Below are positions 45,601-57,523 of a stretch of DNA of 64,000 nucleotides, piece after piece. The number at the start of each line of letters is the position of its first letter. Position 1 is the first letter of the stretch. A program made the position numbers and the translations under genes. The DNA lies in contig NC_066582.1 in the NCBI RefSeq assembly GCF_024323335.1, forward strand, positions 88,594,944-88,658,943, read 5' to 3'. This DNA is from Lathyrus oleraceus (Eukaryota > Streptophyta > Magnoliopsida > Fabales > Fabaceae). The notes beneath the pieces are model-generated. The model searched no databases. It saw only the letters and a list, made by a program, of their open reading frames with translations, and was not told the DNA's origin.

Positions 45601-45741
45601 ACGGTTACTCTTCCGTGGTTTTCTACCCAGTATTCGGTAGATGTAATCCCTTATTTGTTGGTTGTCACTCCAGTATTCGGTATTGATATTCCTTCCTTCT
45701 TGTGGATATTTGGCCTGAGTAAGCAATTTTATCCTCAGCGG
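42640..45741 (+). other. Ogre 3' untranslated region with degenerate short repeats
   Basis: There is no coding signal over 3.1 kb. Positions 42665-42750 hold two copies of AACCCGAAAGGGCG followed by an AGGCAAAAAT stretch. Positions 44240-44310 hold repeated CCCC(A/G)GTAGAGTTGC units. From 45000 to 45690, TTTTCTACCCAGTATTCGG or close variants recur at about 45007, 45110, 45235 and 45618. Repeat-rich 3' UTRs are described for Ogre elements and can seed satellite DNA. The expected 3' LTR does not follow because element Y is inserted at 45742. Confidence 0.65.
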
Positions 45742-46466
45742 TGTCGCACCTCGAAAAATGATAATGAGATCCCTCGCGATGGAACACGGAAAAATGTTGT
45801 TCGAAACAGAGTCGCCACCGAACTTTATTCATTCCCTTGAAGGAATAGGAAAATATCGAGAAAACCTCTAAAAAAACAGAATAATGGTCGTCGCAACCAT
45901 ATTCTGGTTCGGGAGTCGATTACGCAAGGGGAAGGTATTAACACCCCTTACGTCCGTTGTACTCAACGGGAACCTTTTAGTCTGATTTTGCTATTTGACT
46001 GTTAGTTGACCGTTATTTGCTTGCTTCGAGTGATTAGAATTTATGATAGATATGGATGAAGACCTCAGGAGGAGAAAAGGGGAGATTTTTTATTAGTGTG
46101 CTCGCGAAGATACATCAATCTCCTGCCTACGTATCCTTATGGTGCAATAAGGAAATCAGAGCATTCGTAGTTCGGGCTACTACGAATATTTAGTGTGTTT
46201 TGTTTTGATGAACGACTGTGTAGGTCGGCGTTCTAACGGCTAAACGCTGGCTTGTCTACTCTCGGTGGAGGCTCTAGCACTGGTTTGTTGTGCGCATTAG
46301 AAAGGATTGACAGTGTTCTTTTGAAAAGGGTTTTGGTCACGCGGGGGCGACAAGTTGAATTGATGTGTTTGGGTGTTTTGGTTTGGTTTCGATCGCGCGG
46401 GGGAGAGAAGTTAGGTTTGATTTGTTTTGAGATGTCTTTTGAAGAACGACGAAAGATTGAGCAATG

Positions 46467-47690
46467 TGGTGTACACCAATCGTCCAATTCTTTCGAGGAA
46501 TAATAAGGCGACCGCCTTCTACTCCCTTTTCGTTCGAATTATTTTGAAAGTTTATTTGCGGACGTTGAACGTGCACCGTAGTGAGGCGTACACCTCCTAC
46601 TTGCTTATTCAAAGAATAATGAGGCGAGCGCCACTTATTACTTTATCCAAGTTTATTTAGCGTGTTTTAGTCGGAAGTCGATAATTTGTGCAATATGGCG
46701 TACGCCAATTATTCAAATAATCGAGAGATGGCGAGGCGAACGCCTCCCATCTTTTATCATCCGAGGTTTGAATTGTAAAAGATATGTCTTTAGATGTCGT
46801 ATTTGATTTGCGAAAATAATTTGAATTTTGGATTTTGATTTGGTATCTTTGGAAAGTCGATGATTTGAGCAATGTGGCGTACGCCAATTATTCAAATAAT
46901 CAAGGAATGGTGAGGCGTACGCCTCCCATTCTCTATTGAAGTTTAAGTTAAAGTTTATTTTGAAATTGGATTTGATTTAAGAGTTGATTTGATTGTGTTT
47001 TTAATTTGATGACGAGAATTCGAGCAATGTGGCGTACGCCAATTATTCGAATAATCGGAAGATAGCGAGGCGAACGCCTCATATACTTTTATTATCTGAA
47101 ATTTAGAACTTAGGATTTAGGATTTGTAGTTGATTTAGAAGATGTGATTTGAATGTGTATAATCATGGTCTTAAAATAATTTTAATTTAGAACTTATATT
47201 TGATTTGAAAAAGTGATTTGAAATTGTATGATTATTAGGGTTTTAATTGAATGACGAAAATCCGAGCAATATGGCGTACGCCAATTATTCGAATAATCGA
47301 GAGATAATGAAGCGGATGCTCACTATTCTCCTTTTCATTCAAAGATTAATTATTAAAAATAAAGCTTTTAGAATTTATAATTAATCGGGGGAGTGATTTT
47401 AATTTTATGGAGTTTTAGGGTTTTAAATGAATGACGAAAATCCGAGCAATATGGCGTACGCCAATTGTTCGAATAGTCGAGAGATAGTGAAGCGGAGGCT
47501 TACTATTCTCTTTTTCGTTCAAAATTAATTTAGATAATGAAACTTTTAGGATTTATAATTAACTTGAGGGAGTGATTTTAATTTTATGGAGTTTTAGGGT
47601 TTAAATTGAATGACGAAAATCCGAGCAATATGGCGTACGCCAATTCTTCGAATAGTCGAGTGATAGTGAAGCGGAGGCTTACCATTCCCC
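46467..47690 (-). repeat. Array of multi-palindrome modules in element Y LTR
   Basis: At least seven modules recur every 150-240 bp in AT-rich DNA. A full module has three palindromes in a row: TGGCGTACGCCA, then ATTATTCGAATAAT, then GAGGCG-WA-CGCCTC. First-palindrome positions are 46467 (as TGGTGTACACCA), 46696, 46875, 47030, 47272, 47452 and 47631. Third-palindrome positions include 46505, 46583, 46733, 46912 and 47067. The second and third palindromes decay in the modules beyond 47280. The array lies downstream of the TATA box in the element's own orientation, so it would be transcribed. Confidence 0.85.
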
Positions 47691-48959
47691 TTTTCATCCA
47701 AAAATTAATTTAAAAAAAAAAGATTTGGATCCGATCTAAAACAGAGTTAGTCGGAAAAAGTAATTTGGTCAAGATTAAATGATTAATTAAAATAACTTTG
47801 ATTAGCTAATATAGTAAAAAATTGATATAAATATGAGGCTTATTTAATATTGTTGGGAGCTGGGGGTGCATAGTTTAAGTAAGGTGTTAGGTTTAGGAAA
47901 CATAGGGCCACAAGGGTATTCCCTTTCAATCAAGTTGGGCCAGAAGCCCATAATTGATCTAGCCAAGTGAAGAAACTAAATAAAACCCAAACTAGTAGAA
48001 AACAAAGGGGCGAGCGCAGCCACGTGGCCTTCAAACCAATTTGGCAGGCGAAAGAAAAAAAAAGTAATGGAAGGCACCTGGAAATTTGCTCAACCGAGAC
48101 TTGGTCTTTAATGACTAATAATAGGAAACGATATAATTGGGAACAATAAATTAGCCTTTAAACGTTCCATCTCCAACAATTAATCTTACTTCCTATTTTC
48201 AAAAGCTAAATTAGTAAATAATCATCCAGCCCAATACAACAACCAATGCTTAGTCACAATCGAAACCTTGGGAAGACCAAATGAATGACAAAACATTAAT
48301 GCTAATAATCTTGAACCGTCAAAATGCATAACAAACAACAACATAACACATCTGCAGAAAAAAGTCCAATGAATCATGCTTTCCCCTCTTCCTTCTCCGA
48401 CTACCCTCTTCTATTGACCTTTATCGGAGAGGTGCGACGGCGCCGCCTTCAAACACGAATTTTTAAACACAAACCCAATCTTAAATTTTCTCCTAAAATC
48501 GAATCTACCCCCATTTTTGTTAAATATCTATCGATTATTCTGATTCAAGTGAAGGAACAAGCATAAACAAGCATGAACAAAATAAAAAAGGGTACTTCAA
48601 TCAGATCTAGCTACGAGTTTCAGAAATAATGGTGTGCGACAGAGATCGTGTTAGGCGTAGTGAAGTTTTAAAGCAAGAGATATACTACCAAGACGTTCAG
48701 GTAAAATTTTGTTTCTTTGCTCTTCGTGTATCCCTTTTCGTATCCGGTCCGATTCTGATCTTCTTCTTTATTCTCTTGTCGTTGTTGTTTGTACGCGATT
48801 GAGGGGGGGGGGGGGGTCAAGCTCTTCAAACCCTGATTTTCAGTGTGAAAGTCAGAGTTGAAATACAAAGTTTTATTGAGCTTTTCAGTGTAAGGTTCAT
48901 TTGGGATTTCAGCAGAGTGACGGTGTTTTTCTTCTCTTTTTCAATGATTTGAGACTCCT

Positions 48960-48967
48960 TATTTATA
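48960..48967 (-). promoter_or_regulatory. TATA box of element Y LTR
   Basis: The minus strand reads CTCCTCTATAAATAAGGAG, a strong plant TATA context. Transcription leftward from about 48930 would place the palindrome array in the RNA leader. Confidence 0.6.
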
Positions 48968-51570
48968 GAGGAGATATGAGGTTTTTTGCATTGTGTATGA
49001 AGTTCGTGAGCTGGCCAAATGCAATGGATCATTCTGTTAGAATAAAATCTTCTCCAGATTTTGGTGTGGTTCCCCCAAACGGAAGTGGTCCCAAAATGAA
49101 GATATTAAGCATTTGGTTTTGTCTGTAGCGAAAGCTTAAATAATGTGACCCATTCCGCTGACTCCTTCCTTAAACCTTCGATGCAGTAAAATGTATGCTT
49201 GTTGTGGTAAGAAAAATTGATTTTTTACTGTTATGTAACTTTTTACTTTTAGCCAATGTGATACTCTGAACTTTCCCTAATTCACAGGACTTCTCCAAGG
49301 CCATTCTGTCTTTTACTGTCATGAGGATTTAATACATTTAGGTTTGAATTTCTGCGTTGATTCTTGCTGCTTGGAGGTGTGAACACATGAAAACTTGATT
49401 AACATCCATTTTTCTCTGAATGTTAGTTGACTGTTTTTTTCATTGTCTGCTTGTCGATCTTATTGACGTGCTTTTGGTGTGTTGCAAGGTGTACCTGCTC
49501 AAGTTTCATCTTGAATAACAACAAGCATTGACTCCTGTCCTTTTTCTTTTGTTGTAAATATGCGTTTCATTCCATCTTTCATCGGTTGTCATTGTTTCGT
49601 GTTGCCGGTGTATGTTGGGGTACTGATGTTCTGAATTTCCTGCTCTGCTTGTTTTGCAGGTGCAGTTTTGGTTTGTTTTGGATGTTTCAAGTGAAAAATC
49701 ACCTAACTGATGAAGAATGCGACAATGATTGCGGCTTGCTTGAATTCAGATCTAACCGTGAAAACTGGTATGCCTATTAGTGAGTTATGTTGTTGTGGCA
49801 ACTGTTTCGCATGGGGATGTTGATCTTACTGTCAACTGTGTTTAGAATGATATGGTAATCTTGTCTTGAATGGTTTCCTTTTGTTTTTTCTTTTGATTGC
49901 TCGCAGGTCCCTGGAGTATCCGGAGAGAATGAATGAGAGAAGTAGTCTTGGAGGTTACCACGGTTAAGTAGAATGCATCTGCAAGCTCTGAAGCTTTTCC
50001 CCCTGTAATGGTATGGTCTTGTAATCATCCTTGCCTTGCGCCATTTCCATCGTGATGAACTGTATTGGTTGTTCATTGGCTTTGTTCACTTCGGTCATCG
50101 CTTTAATCATATTCTGAACCATGACTTGTGATTCCTTTCGGTGTGCTTGCGGTATACCGTACTTTGCCATGTGATTCTAAGCGAAATGGTTAAGTGGTGG
50201 CTATATTGTTTCGTTGACTGCTTTGGGTGCATTGCAGGTTTTGCGCTTGGAATTGCTGCGATGGTCTTGCCGTTTGTGGCAGTTTTGCAGGTTGCAATTT
50301 AGTCAAGATTCTTCTTGGATGGTTTGGACTTTTATTTCTTGGAATTTTGGACAGTTCACTCTGCATTTCATCCTTCTCTTAAAAGTTTTTTAACTGAAAC
50401 TTCCTTGGGTTGCTTATGATGTTTGGCTTCCATTCTGCAGGTTACACACACTTTTGGGAACATGTCTTGCAGACTTACAAGAGGAGTGGAAATATTGTAA
50501 GTATTATAGCCTTAGTAATAACCTGTATATCTCATTGTGTTGTATGATAATGGTACCAGTGTATTTAATTCATGTTCGTGACTTGCAACGGGTCGTGGTC
50601 GTGTTCACCGTGAACCTGGTTTAGAACCTGCAACTGATTTTTTACCTGTACCTGGTTTTTATTCAGAGGAACTACACACCTTATTTGGGTTTGAGCTGCT
50701 TTATACAGTTGGATTTTATGAAAGAATCCTCCCTTGTCAGATCCATCGAGAGCCAATGCTCGTTTAGCCGCTGCTTCAGTCTCAAAACGATTCTTGCAAA
50801 TTCCTCTGAACTGAAAAGTCATACAATCAATCTCAATGATGGTGCCACAACTTTCAAAGTACTATGAATGCCACCCTCACTTGAATAGTAGGGAATCCTT
50901 CCAACATGAACTTTTTGTAATGTCATCCAATCCACTATAACTATAAATTATGCTTTTAAGGATGGTATTTTCAGAAAGATCATGCCCCCGAATTCCACGA
51001 GTTTATCCGTTTTTTTGTCTTCCTGAAGTTGAAAAATGTTGCAGCACGGTCGAAGTTTGGATTTGAACGGCATGGACACTGTTGTACAAGCGTTCTGCTT
51101 GTAGAATTACCTTGTTGTAAATAAAATATTGATGTAATTTACTTGTCTTGCTTAAAGCCATTATTTTGGACTTTGGCCATGAAGTGTGGACTTGAAATAT
51201 GCTGAAATGGAGTGATTTAAAAGTTATGGTTATTGTGGATATATAATGGATTTGCAAAAAAAGGATTTAAAAAATGGGAGCAAAAATAATTGGATTTGGA
51301 TTTTGTTGGACCATGTCTTAAGTATAACTGTATGATTGAACATGACCTGACTGACCACATGATCATGGCTAATGAACCATGCCATAACTTTGAATGAATC
51401 ACCAATCCTGAATCAAACAGGCACGATCAGCACTTGAATTTAATCACACTAGGTTTTAAAAACTTGTACGGCCGAACGATATGCATGTCATGCTGAACAT
51501 ACGATGCAAATCAAAATGAAATCAATTCTATGAAAATTTAAATATGCCCGGACAAAATTGGGGTATGACA

Positions 51571-51586
51571 GCTGCCCCTATTTAAT
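51571..51586 (-). other. Polypurine tract of element Y
   Basis: The minus strand reads ATTAAATAGGGGCAGC directly before the LTR start TGTCATACC. A near-identical tract (GAATAGGGGCAGA) precedes the LTR at 63171. Confidence 0.7.
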
Positions 51587-51859
51587 TATCTTGGACCAAA
51601 AGGTATGAATGGTGACAGTCTTCATACATTCGTGGTGAAAGGTTATTAAATACGAAAAGACCCGAATTTTTTCCTTTGAAATGCAATGGAGAAATGCATA
51701 AAGAAAATGCAATAGATTCTAACAGCACCAAGGTGATAGGGGTAGAATGCCAAATCAATGCCAACCCTCGAGTCGACACTCAAATCTTGCACAGGTTGTT
51801 ATTGTTGTAAAGACAAATGTGGGACTAAAACTGAACAGGCTTCCTGGTATAAAAAGGAT

Positions 51860-53365
51860 GATAGTAGAGTTGATTGATATCACCAAAAGGATGGTAGTAA
51901 TTCACCATGGTTTCTAGGGTCGTCGTCACCAAAAGGATGATGGATAAACCGAGCTTTAAAAGTACTCATCACCACCAAAAGGATAATGGTTACGGTGGAT
52001 ACAAAAAAGATCACTATCACCAAAAGGATGATGGTAAGATTAACAACAAATCTCGCTATCACCAAAAGGATGAAAGTTAGACACAATCCAAAGATCTCCA
52101 TCACCAAAAGAATGATGTCCGTCACCAAAAGGATGATGGTTATTTTGATAAATTTTCCCATTACCGAGAGTATAATATCAAGGCTATCACCAAAAGGATG
52201 ATAGTTGACTCATCAACTTCAAAGATCACCGTCACCAAAAGGATGAAGGTAAGATCCAACAACAAAACTTGTTATCACCAAAAGGATGATAATAAGTCAA
52301 ATAACTTCAATGATCACCATCACCAAAAGGATGAAGGTATAGTCACACAACAAACTTGTTATCACCAAAAGAATGATAATAAGTCAAAACGATCACCATC
52401 ACCAAAATGATGAAGGTACTATCTAAACAGAACTTGTTACCACCAAAAGGATGATAATAAGGACAAAACTCCAAAACTTGTTATCACCAAAAGGATGATA
52501 ATAAGCTGAAACAAACTCAATGATCGCCATCACCAAAAGGATGAGGGCAAGATCAAAACAAAACTCGTTATCACCAAAAGGATGATAATGAGCCCATAAC
52601 TCAAATGGTCATCGTCACCAAAAGGATGAAGGTAGGATTAAACAACAAAACTCGTTACCATCAATAGGATGATAATGAGTCGATAACTTTTACGGATCAC
52701 CGTCACCAAAAGGATGAAGGTAGGATCAAACCACAAAACTAGTTATCACCAAAAGGATGATAATAAATCGACAGTCACCATCACCAAAAGGATGAAGGTA
52801 CTACAAACAACAGGACTCGTTATCACCAAAAAGATGATAATGAATCAACAATCACCATCACCAAAAGGATGAAGGTGAGATCATAACTTTGAAACTTGTT
52901 ACCACCAAAAGGATGATAATAAGTTGTAATAACTTTAAATATTGCTGACACGAAAAGGATGACAGTGGGGTTGGACTTTTCAAATGTCACCATCACCAAA
53001 AGGATGATAGCTTAAACCAAACTCCATAATCTCTATCACCAAAAGGATGATTTTAGATTGAACTGGACGTCATCACCAAAAGGATGATGATTGAACCAAA
53101 ATGACAAAGATCCTTATCACCACAAGGATCGCCGACACCAAAAGGATGACGGTAGGCTGTAATAATTGCAGAGGTCGTCATTCACCAAAAGGATGAAGGT
53201 TGAACCAAAACTTCAAGGATCTTCGACACCAAAAGGATGACGGTAAGATCACAAATGTCAAGGATTTACCATTACCAAAAGGATAACGGTTACCGTAAAC
53301 AGGACAATGATCAATATTATTCCTCAATGGACTTTCACCAAAAGGATGATAGTGAGAAAAATATT
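51860..53365 (-). repeat. Hairpin-like repeat array (ATCACCAAAAGGATGAT core, about 35 copies)
   Basis: The core is ATCACCAAAAGGATGAT or a close variant on the plus strand, recurring every 25-65 bp; I counted about 35 by eye. CC and GG pair around an AAAA loop, and ATCA pairs with TGAT apart from one bulged A. Flanks extend the pairing and change together between copies (CTCGTTATCA with TGATAATGAG; CTTGTTATCA with TGATAATAAG). The array lies immediately upstream of the element's polypurine tract, in its 3' UTR. A leucine/isoleucine-rich frame on the minus strand (52161-51880) is only a translation of the repeat. Confidence 0.85.
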
Positions 53366-56020
53366 GGAAAAATAAGGCTACTGTCAAAGTTCAGTAAACC
53401 TGATTTGCTGGGTAGTGTTGGAACATTGCTGGGTAAGACTTTCTTGGGGTATCAACAACAAAAGGTTGCAGAACCAATATTCTCTAGAGAGATGTAATTT
53501 CCATCAACAAAAGGTTACAGGAAACGACTCATTGAGGGACGCTCAAGACGAACAAAGTAGGTGTTTAAAGAAACATTTCTTGACTTAGCTGAGGATAACA
53601 TCTTATCAACAAAAGGCTGAAAGATGTAACTCAATGGGGAACGCCCAATAGTAGGGTAAGAACTCACTCAGAGAAAAACAATGACTCAACTGAGGGTTGG
53701 CCTGGATGCCTACGACTAAACCTTAGATTTTGATTTGTGCTATATGCATTAATGTCATGTATGCATTATGTACGAGGTGATGCATGTGATGTATATGATG
53801 CATGTTTGAATGCAAAGAATGATTGGTTTATTTGGGATTGGCCCCCCTTTCAAAGGCGATGTATTTTGGAAACCAATGTTGGTTGTATTTGTTTTTGGAT
53901 GCCAACAGGGTGGGCTTTGGTTTTTCTGGTAATTATCAATGTAGATTGAGCTATTGATTGGTGGAAAGTATCTGACTTCCCGGCACTCGGTAGTTGATGA
54001 TGTAATGAACACACAATAGGTGTGGATACTCTTGGTGCCCCAAGTCTGATCTCTTGCTGATATGTTGTATATTTGTCTTTGAGACGGTCTTGATTCTTCT
54101 TCTGAAGTGTTTGGCCAGCCTGTGACTGAGCATAGCGACATGATCAACGCATGACGATTGTGCTTTTGACGGGCCCTAAGGATTCTTGTCAAGGTATGAT
54201 GTTGTACTAGTATGAACTTTCGACATTTTGGTTGTGAATTCAAGCAGTTACTAGTGTCTGACGCAATCTGCTTGATTGTCTTGAAGATATGAAGGGAATT
54301 TGCCCCCTACCACTTGTCTTGCCCCAGATTTATAGGGTGTTCAAAGGAATTCTCCTTGCAAGGAAAACTTAGGAATGACTCTCCCATGACGTGGTCTGAG
54401 TCTGTTTTTCCCAGCTCCTGAATCTTGCCATGGTCTACCCCTGATTAGCCTTTGGGGAACTTGCCTCAGACGGACTAAGTATTGAAGTACTTTTCCTCCA
54501 TGATCGAACGATGCTTGGAGATTTTTCTTATACTGACTATTTCTTAAGTCAATCATGATCAAAATATGCCATGCCCCTGATTCATAGGATGGTCTTGATT
54601 CGTGTCAGCACCAACGATCAAGTGCCTCTCGAATTGCCCCTTGTTGGAATTTTCTTGATGTCAAGTACTGACTGACAATTAAGAATTGTTATCCAGGAAA
54701 TGGTGATTTTAATGCAATAGTTATGCAAGTTTTGAAAAACAATCATTCATTTTGGAAGTGTCGTGGTAGTGTGTGGCGAGTGGACCATGTGTCCAAACGC
54801 ATTGCTAATTTTAGCTAGTGTGTGAGTGATATAGAGAGAATAACATATTAGCAAATCTCTAGGAGTCAGCTTACTCAACCTTGCTATAGTATGCTTTCAG
54901 AACAAACCTTACTTCAATTAGGTCTTTTGAAGGTTGTAACGTGGCTTGGTTCATGGTTATTGAAACAAAAGGATATAAGGCTCAAAGTTTATTTTAACCC
55001 ACCCCTTCTTCATGATGATCTCCAATCCTACGTTCAGTTAATTCGACACACATTCGTCTTTTGCAGGTGTAAGGATAAACATGGTGATTCAAGGTCTCTT
55101 GGAATGGCAGCCACCTTATTTTGTTTTTTGGATGTCGGTGACCCTTTGATTTTGGTATGGTGGTCACTGAATCTTGTTTTGTTTTATTGGAGACTTTCAT
55201 TGTCTCTTTCTATTTTTGTTTTGATCCCTAACTTTTGCATGGACCGCTTTGTTTGAAGCTTTAATCCATCGGGATTGCCCTTGTTTTTGCCTAAGTCTCC
55301 TTTCAGGGTGTTGGACATAGCGGGCTTTTTTGATTATTTTTTTGTTGAAATGGTGACTGCCAAGTCATTTGTCATTGAAAGAACAACCGACATAAAATTT
55401 GGATTTGTATGGTTCCCTCAACACTTCAGGATGTGTGCGAAGAATGGTATGTAGTTGATCCACGTATGGGATATCTCATTTTGTAATTCGAATGTGTAGT
55501 CAGATTAACTAAACACTACCCTACCTCAGGTTAAGCGTAAGGGTTTTTTAGATCTGAAAGAAACTCCTACTTCTAGGCTCGAAGTGGTTGACTAGGGATT
55601 AACTCCTTATGTCTCCAGTGTTTGGGGATTTGAAACAATGCTTGTACATCATCAGCAGGGTTTTATCCGACAGCATACAATCAGCAACTATGAGTATTTC
55701 GTTTTCGTCATCCTCCTTCCAACATTTACTAACAATAGTGCGATAAAGGAGGTGAAGTGGAAGAGTATGTGTTTGTGATTTGTAAATGTGATAGATGAGT
55801 GAATATGAAAGATTGATTCAAAGCATGCATAATTATCCCATTAATAAGACCGAATACAAATAACAATGTTTAAAGCATACAGTACTTAAACAACAAGAAT
55901 AAATTACAAGAGTGCGAAAAGGTAAAACTGGCATAATGATCGCCTTCATTCAAATGAATCGGCTTTCATCTTTTGATTCTTCGGCGGAATTTGTTTGCTT
56001 GTTCAGGCCGGTGGGAAGCT
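53366..56020 (-). other. Non-coding stretch of element Y
   Basis: Related TCAACAAAAGGTT units occur to about 53620, as a diverged edge of the hairpin array. The remaining 2.4 kb has no recognisable domain on either strand. The reading frames present are short and unrelated to retroelement proteins. PR, RT and integrase would lie here in an autonomous element. Confidence 0.55.
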
Positions 56021-57523
56021 TTACCTTCGAGCTTCACTATGCTCTGCATGCGCCGGCATGGGGTTTGTTGCAACGTTTGGCTTCACTGGCGTGAATGTAA
56101 CTGCCTTACTATCAATCAGGTCCTGGACCTTGTGCTTGAAAGCCTTACAGTTCTCTATCGTGTGCCCTGGAGCACCCATGTGATACTCACAGTGAGCATT
56201 GGCGTCGTAGCCTGGAGGATATGGTGGAGTTGCAGGCATTATCTCCTTCAGAACAACCGATCCATCCTTTAACCGGTAGGGGAGGATATTGCTATATGAT
56301 ACTGGCAAAGGATCAAAATGTCTTTCTGGCCTCCTTGCCCTCTGCTGGTTAGGCTGACGTTGTTGTGGAGCGTGTTGTTGTTGATTTTGATGCGGCTGCT
56401 GGTAAGCCGACTGTTGATATGGTTGCTGATATGGTGGCTGGTATGGCATTGGGATTATAGCAGCAACCTGACTATAAGGCATAGGAACATGTGGACGTGC
56501 CATATATCCTCCCCCTCCCATTATGGCATTGGTCTGCCCTTCTGGCTTCTTTGGGAGGTTGGGATAGGGTTTCTTCATCCCACTTGAAGCATTGGCAGCG
56601 CAGAGTAGCTTCCCCTTCTTGATCTGGCTTTCAATTCATTCTCCCACGGAGACAACCTCAGCAAAAGTAGGGAAACTGGATCCTACCATCTTCTCCATGT
56701 ATTGGGTATGCAGAGTTCCCATAAACATATCCATCTGCTCTTTGTCGAGTAGAGGAGGTTGAACACGAGCTGCTAGCTGCGTGCGATTGGGTGCTAGATC
56801 AGTGTTGTACTGGTAATGCCTTAGGAATGCTTCAGCGAGATCTCTCCATGATTGGACCTGACCTCTCTCTAGTCGCATGTACCACTCCAGAGATGTCCCA
56901 CTGAGGCTATCTTGAAAGTAATGAATTAAGAGTTGATCATTACTGATGTGGGCAGCCATTTTGCGACAGTAGGCTCTGAGGTGAGTTCTCGGGCAGCTGA
57001 TCCCTTTGTATTTGTCAAAGTCTGGGACTTTGAATTTTTGTGGAATCACGAGTCCTGGCACCAGGCACATATCAACGGCGTCCAAACCGGGAGTAACGTG
57101 AACCTCTAAGGACTTGAATTTCTTTTCCAGAGCATGAAGTCTCTCAGCAGCTGGGTCTGGGATACCTCCAACAGCAAGTTTGGTGGGTTGTGGCATGAAG
57201 AAGGCGTCATATGGATCCTCATCACCCATCATGGATCCATGTCGAGCAGATGTAGCAGAATGCTCATGGGGATTCGTGTTGATCATGGGAACAGGAACAG
57301 AGATCGGTCCTCCTCTATGTTGGGCGTGGTTACCATCAAGTTCAGTTACTCCAGGAATGCTAAGTGATGGCGATCCAAAATGAGCAGCAACTCTTCTGGC
57401 TTCGGCGCTAGTCTCAGCATCCTTCTCCTTCTGGGCTAAGAGTAACATGGTCTCTAGCAGGCGATCCATATTTTCCTGCATGGAGTCAATGTCGGTTCTC
57501 ATCGAAACCTGGTTTGCTTCCAA
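56021..57523 (-). pseudogene. Gag of element Y (one in-frame stop)
   Basis: The minus-strand frame opens at 57523 with a coiled-coil-like start (MEANQVSMRTDIDSMQENMD). The Gag core resembles that of Ogre: CLVPGLVIPQKFKVPDFDKY, LLIHYFQDSLSGTSLEWYMR, YQYNTDLAPNRTQL. A TGA at 56638-56636 splits it, and the frame continues in phase to 56021 through a glutamine/proline-rich stretch (YQPPYQQPYQQSAYQQPHQN) and the knuckle CEYHMGAPGHTIENC. It ends soon after the knuckle (NPMPAHAEHSEARR), where the Ogre frames continue into protease. Gag would package the element RNA. Confidence 0.85.

Larger units (their letters stand above)
28155..45741 (+). mobile_element. Ogre copy 2 (best-preserved element; 3' LTR not in window)
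   Basis: All Ogre landmarks are present in order on the plus strand: LTR (28155-33004), primer site (33011), leader, ORF1 (33925-35355), gag-pro (35673-38962), intron (38959-39226), RT with two RNases H (39228-41284), integrase (41288-42639) and a long repetitive 3' UTR. The 3' UTR is interrupted at 45742 by the minus-strand element Y, so the 3' LTR must lie beyond the window. Eight nonsense codons and a frameshift in gag-pro, a deletion in the second RNase H and a frameshift near the integrase end make it inactive. Confidence 0.88.
45742..51570 (-). repeat. 3' LTR of element Y (5829 bp)
   Basis: On the minus strand it begins TGTCATACCCCAATTTTG at 51570 and ends CGAGGTGCGACA at 45742. The last kilobase of the LTR (46764-45742) is repeated with scattered differences at 59395-58375. 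A TATAAATA box at 48967-48960 implies U3 to its right and 3.2 kb of R-U5 to its left. That left part holds the palindrome-module array (47690-46467), the conserved U5 block (about 45960-45905) and a partial primer-site copy (45817-45807). A run of 14 G lies at 48803-48816. Confidence 0.8.

Noticed and set aside
51880..52161. Leucine/isoleucine-rich minus-strand frame that looks like a membrane protein
   Set aside because: It is a direct translation of the hairpin repeat array; periodic ILLV runs come from the DNA repeat.
51860..53365. Regularly recurring short repeats, superficially CRISPR-like
   Set aside because: Spacing is irregular, spacers are themselves repetitive, the context is a plant LTR retrotransposon, and no cas genes are present.
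53755..54243. 162-codon minus-strand frame in element Y
   Set aside because: No domain or retroelement motif; isolated, low-complexity composition, no supporting start context.
54891..55256. 121-codon plus-strand frame with hydrophobic C-terminus
   Set aside because: No recognisable domain, lies inside non-coding element Y sequence on the opposite strand to the element, and codon content is unremarkable.
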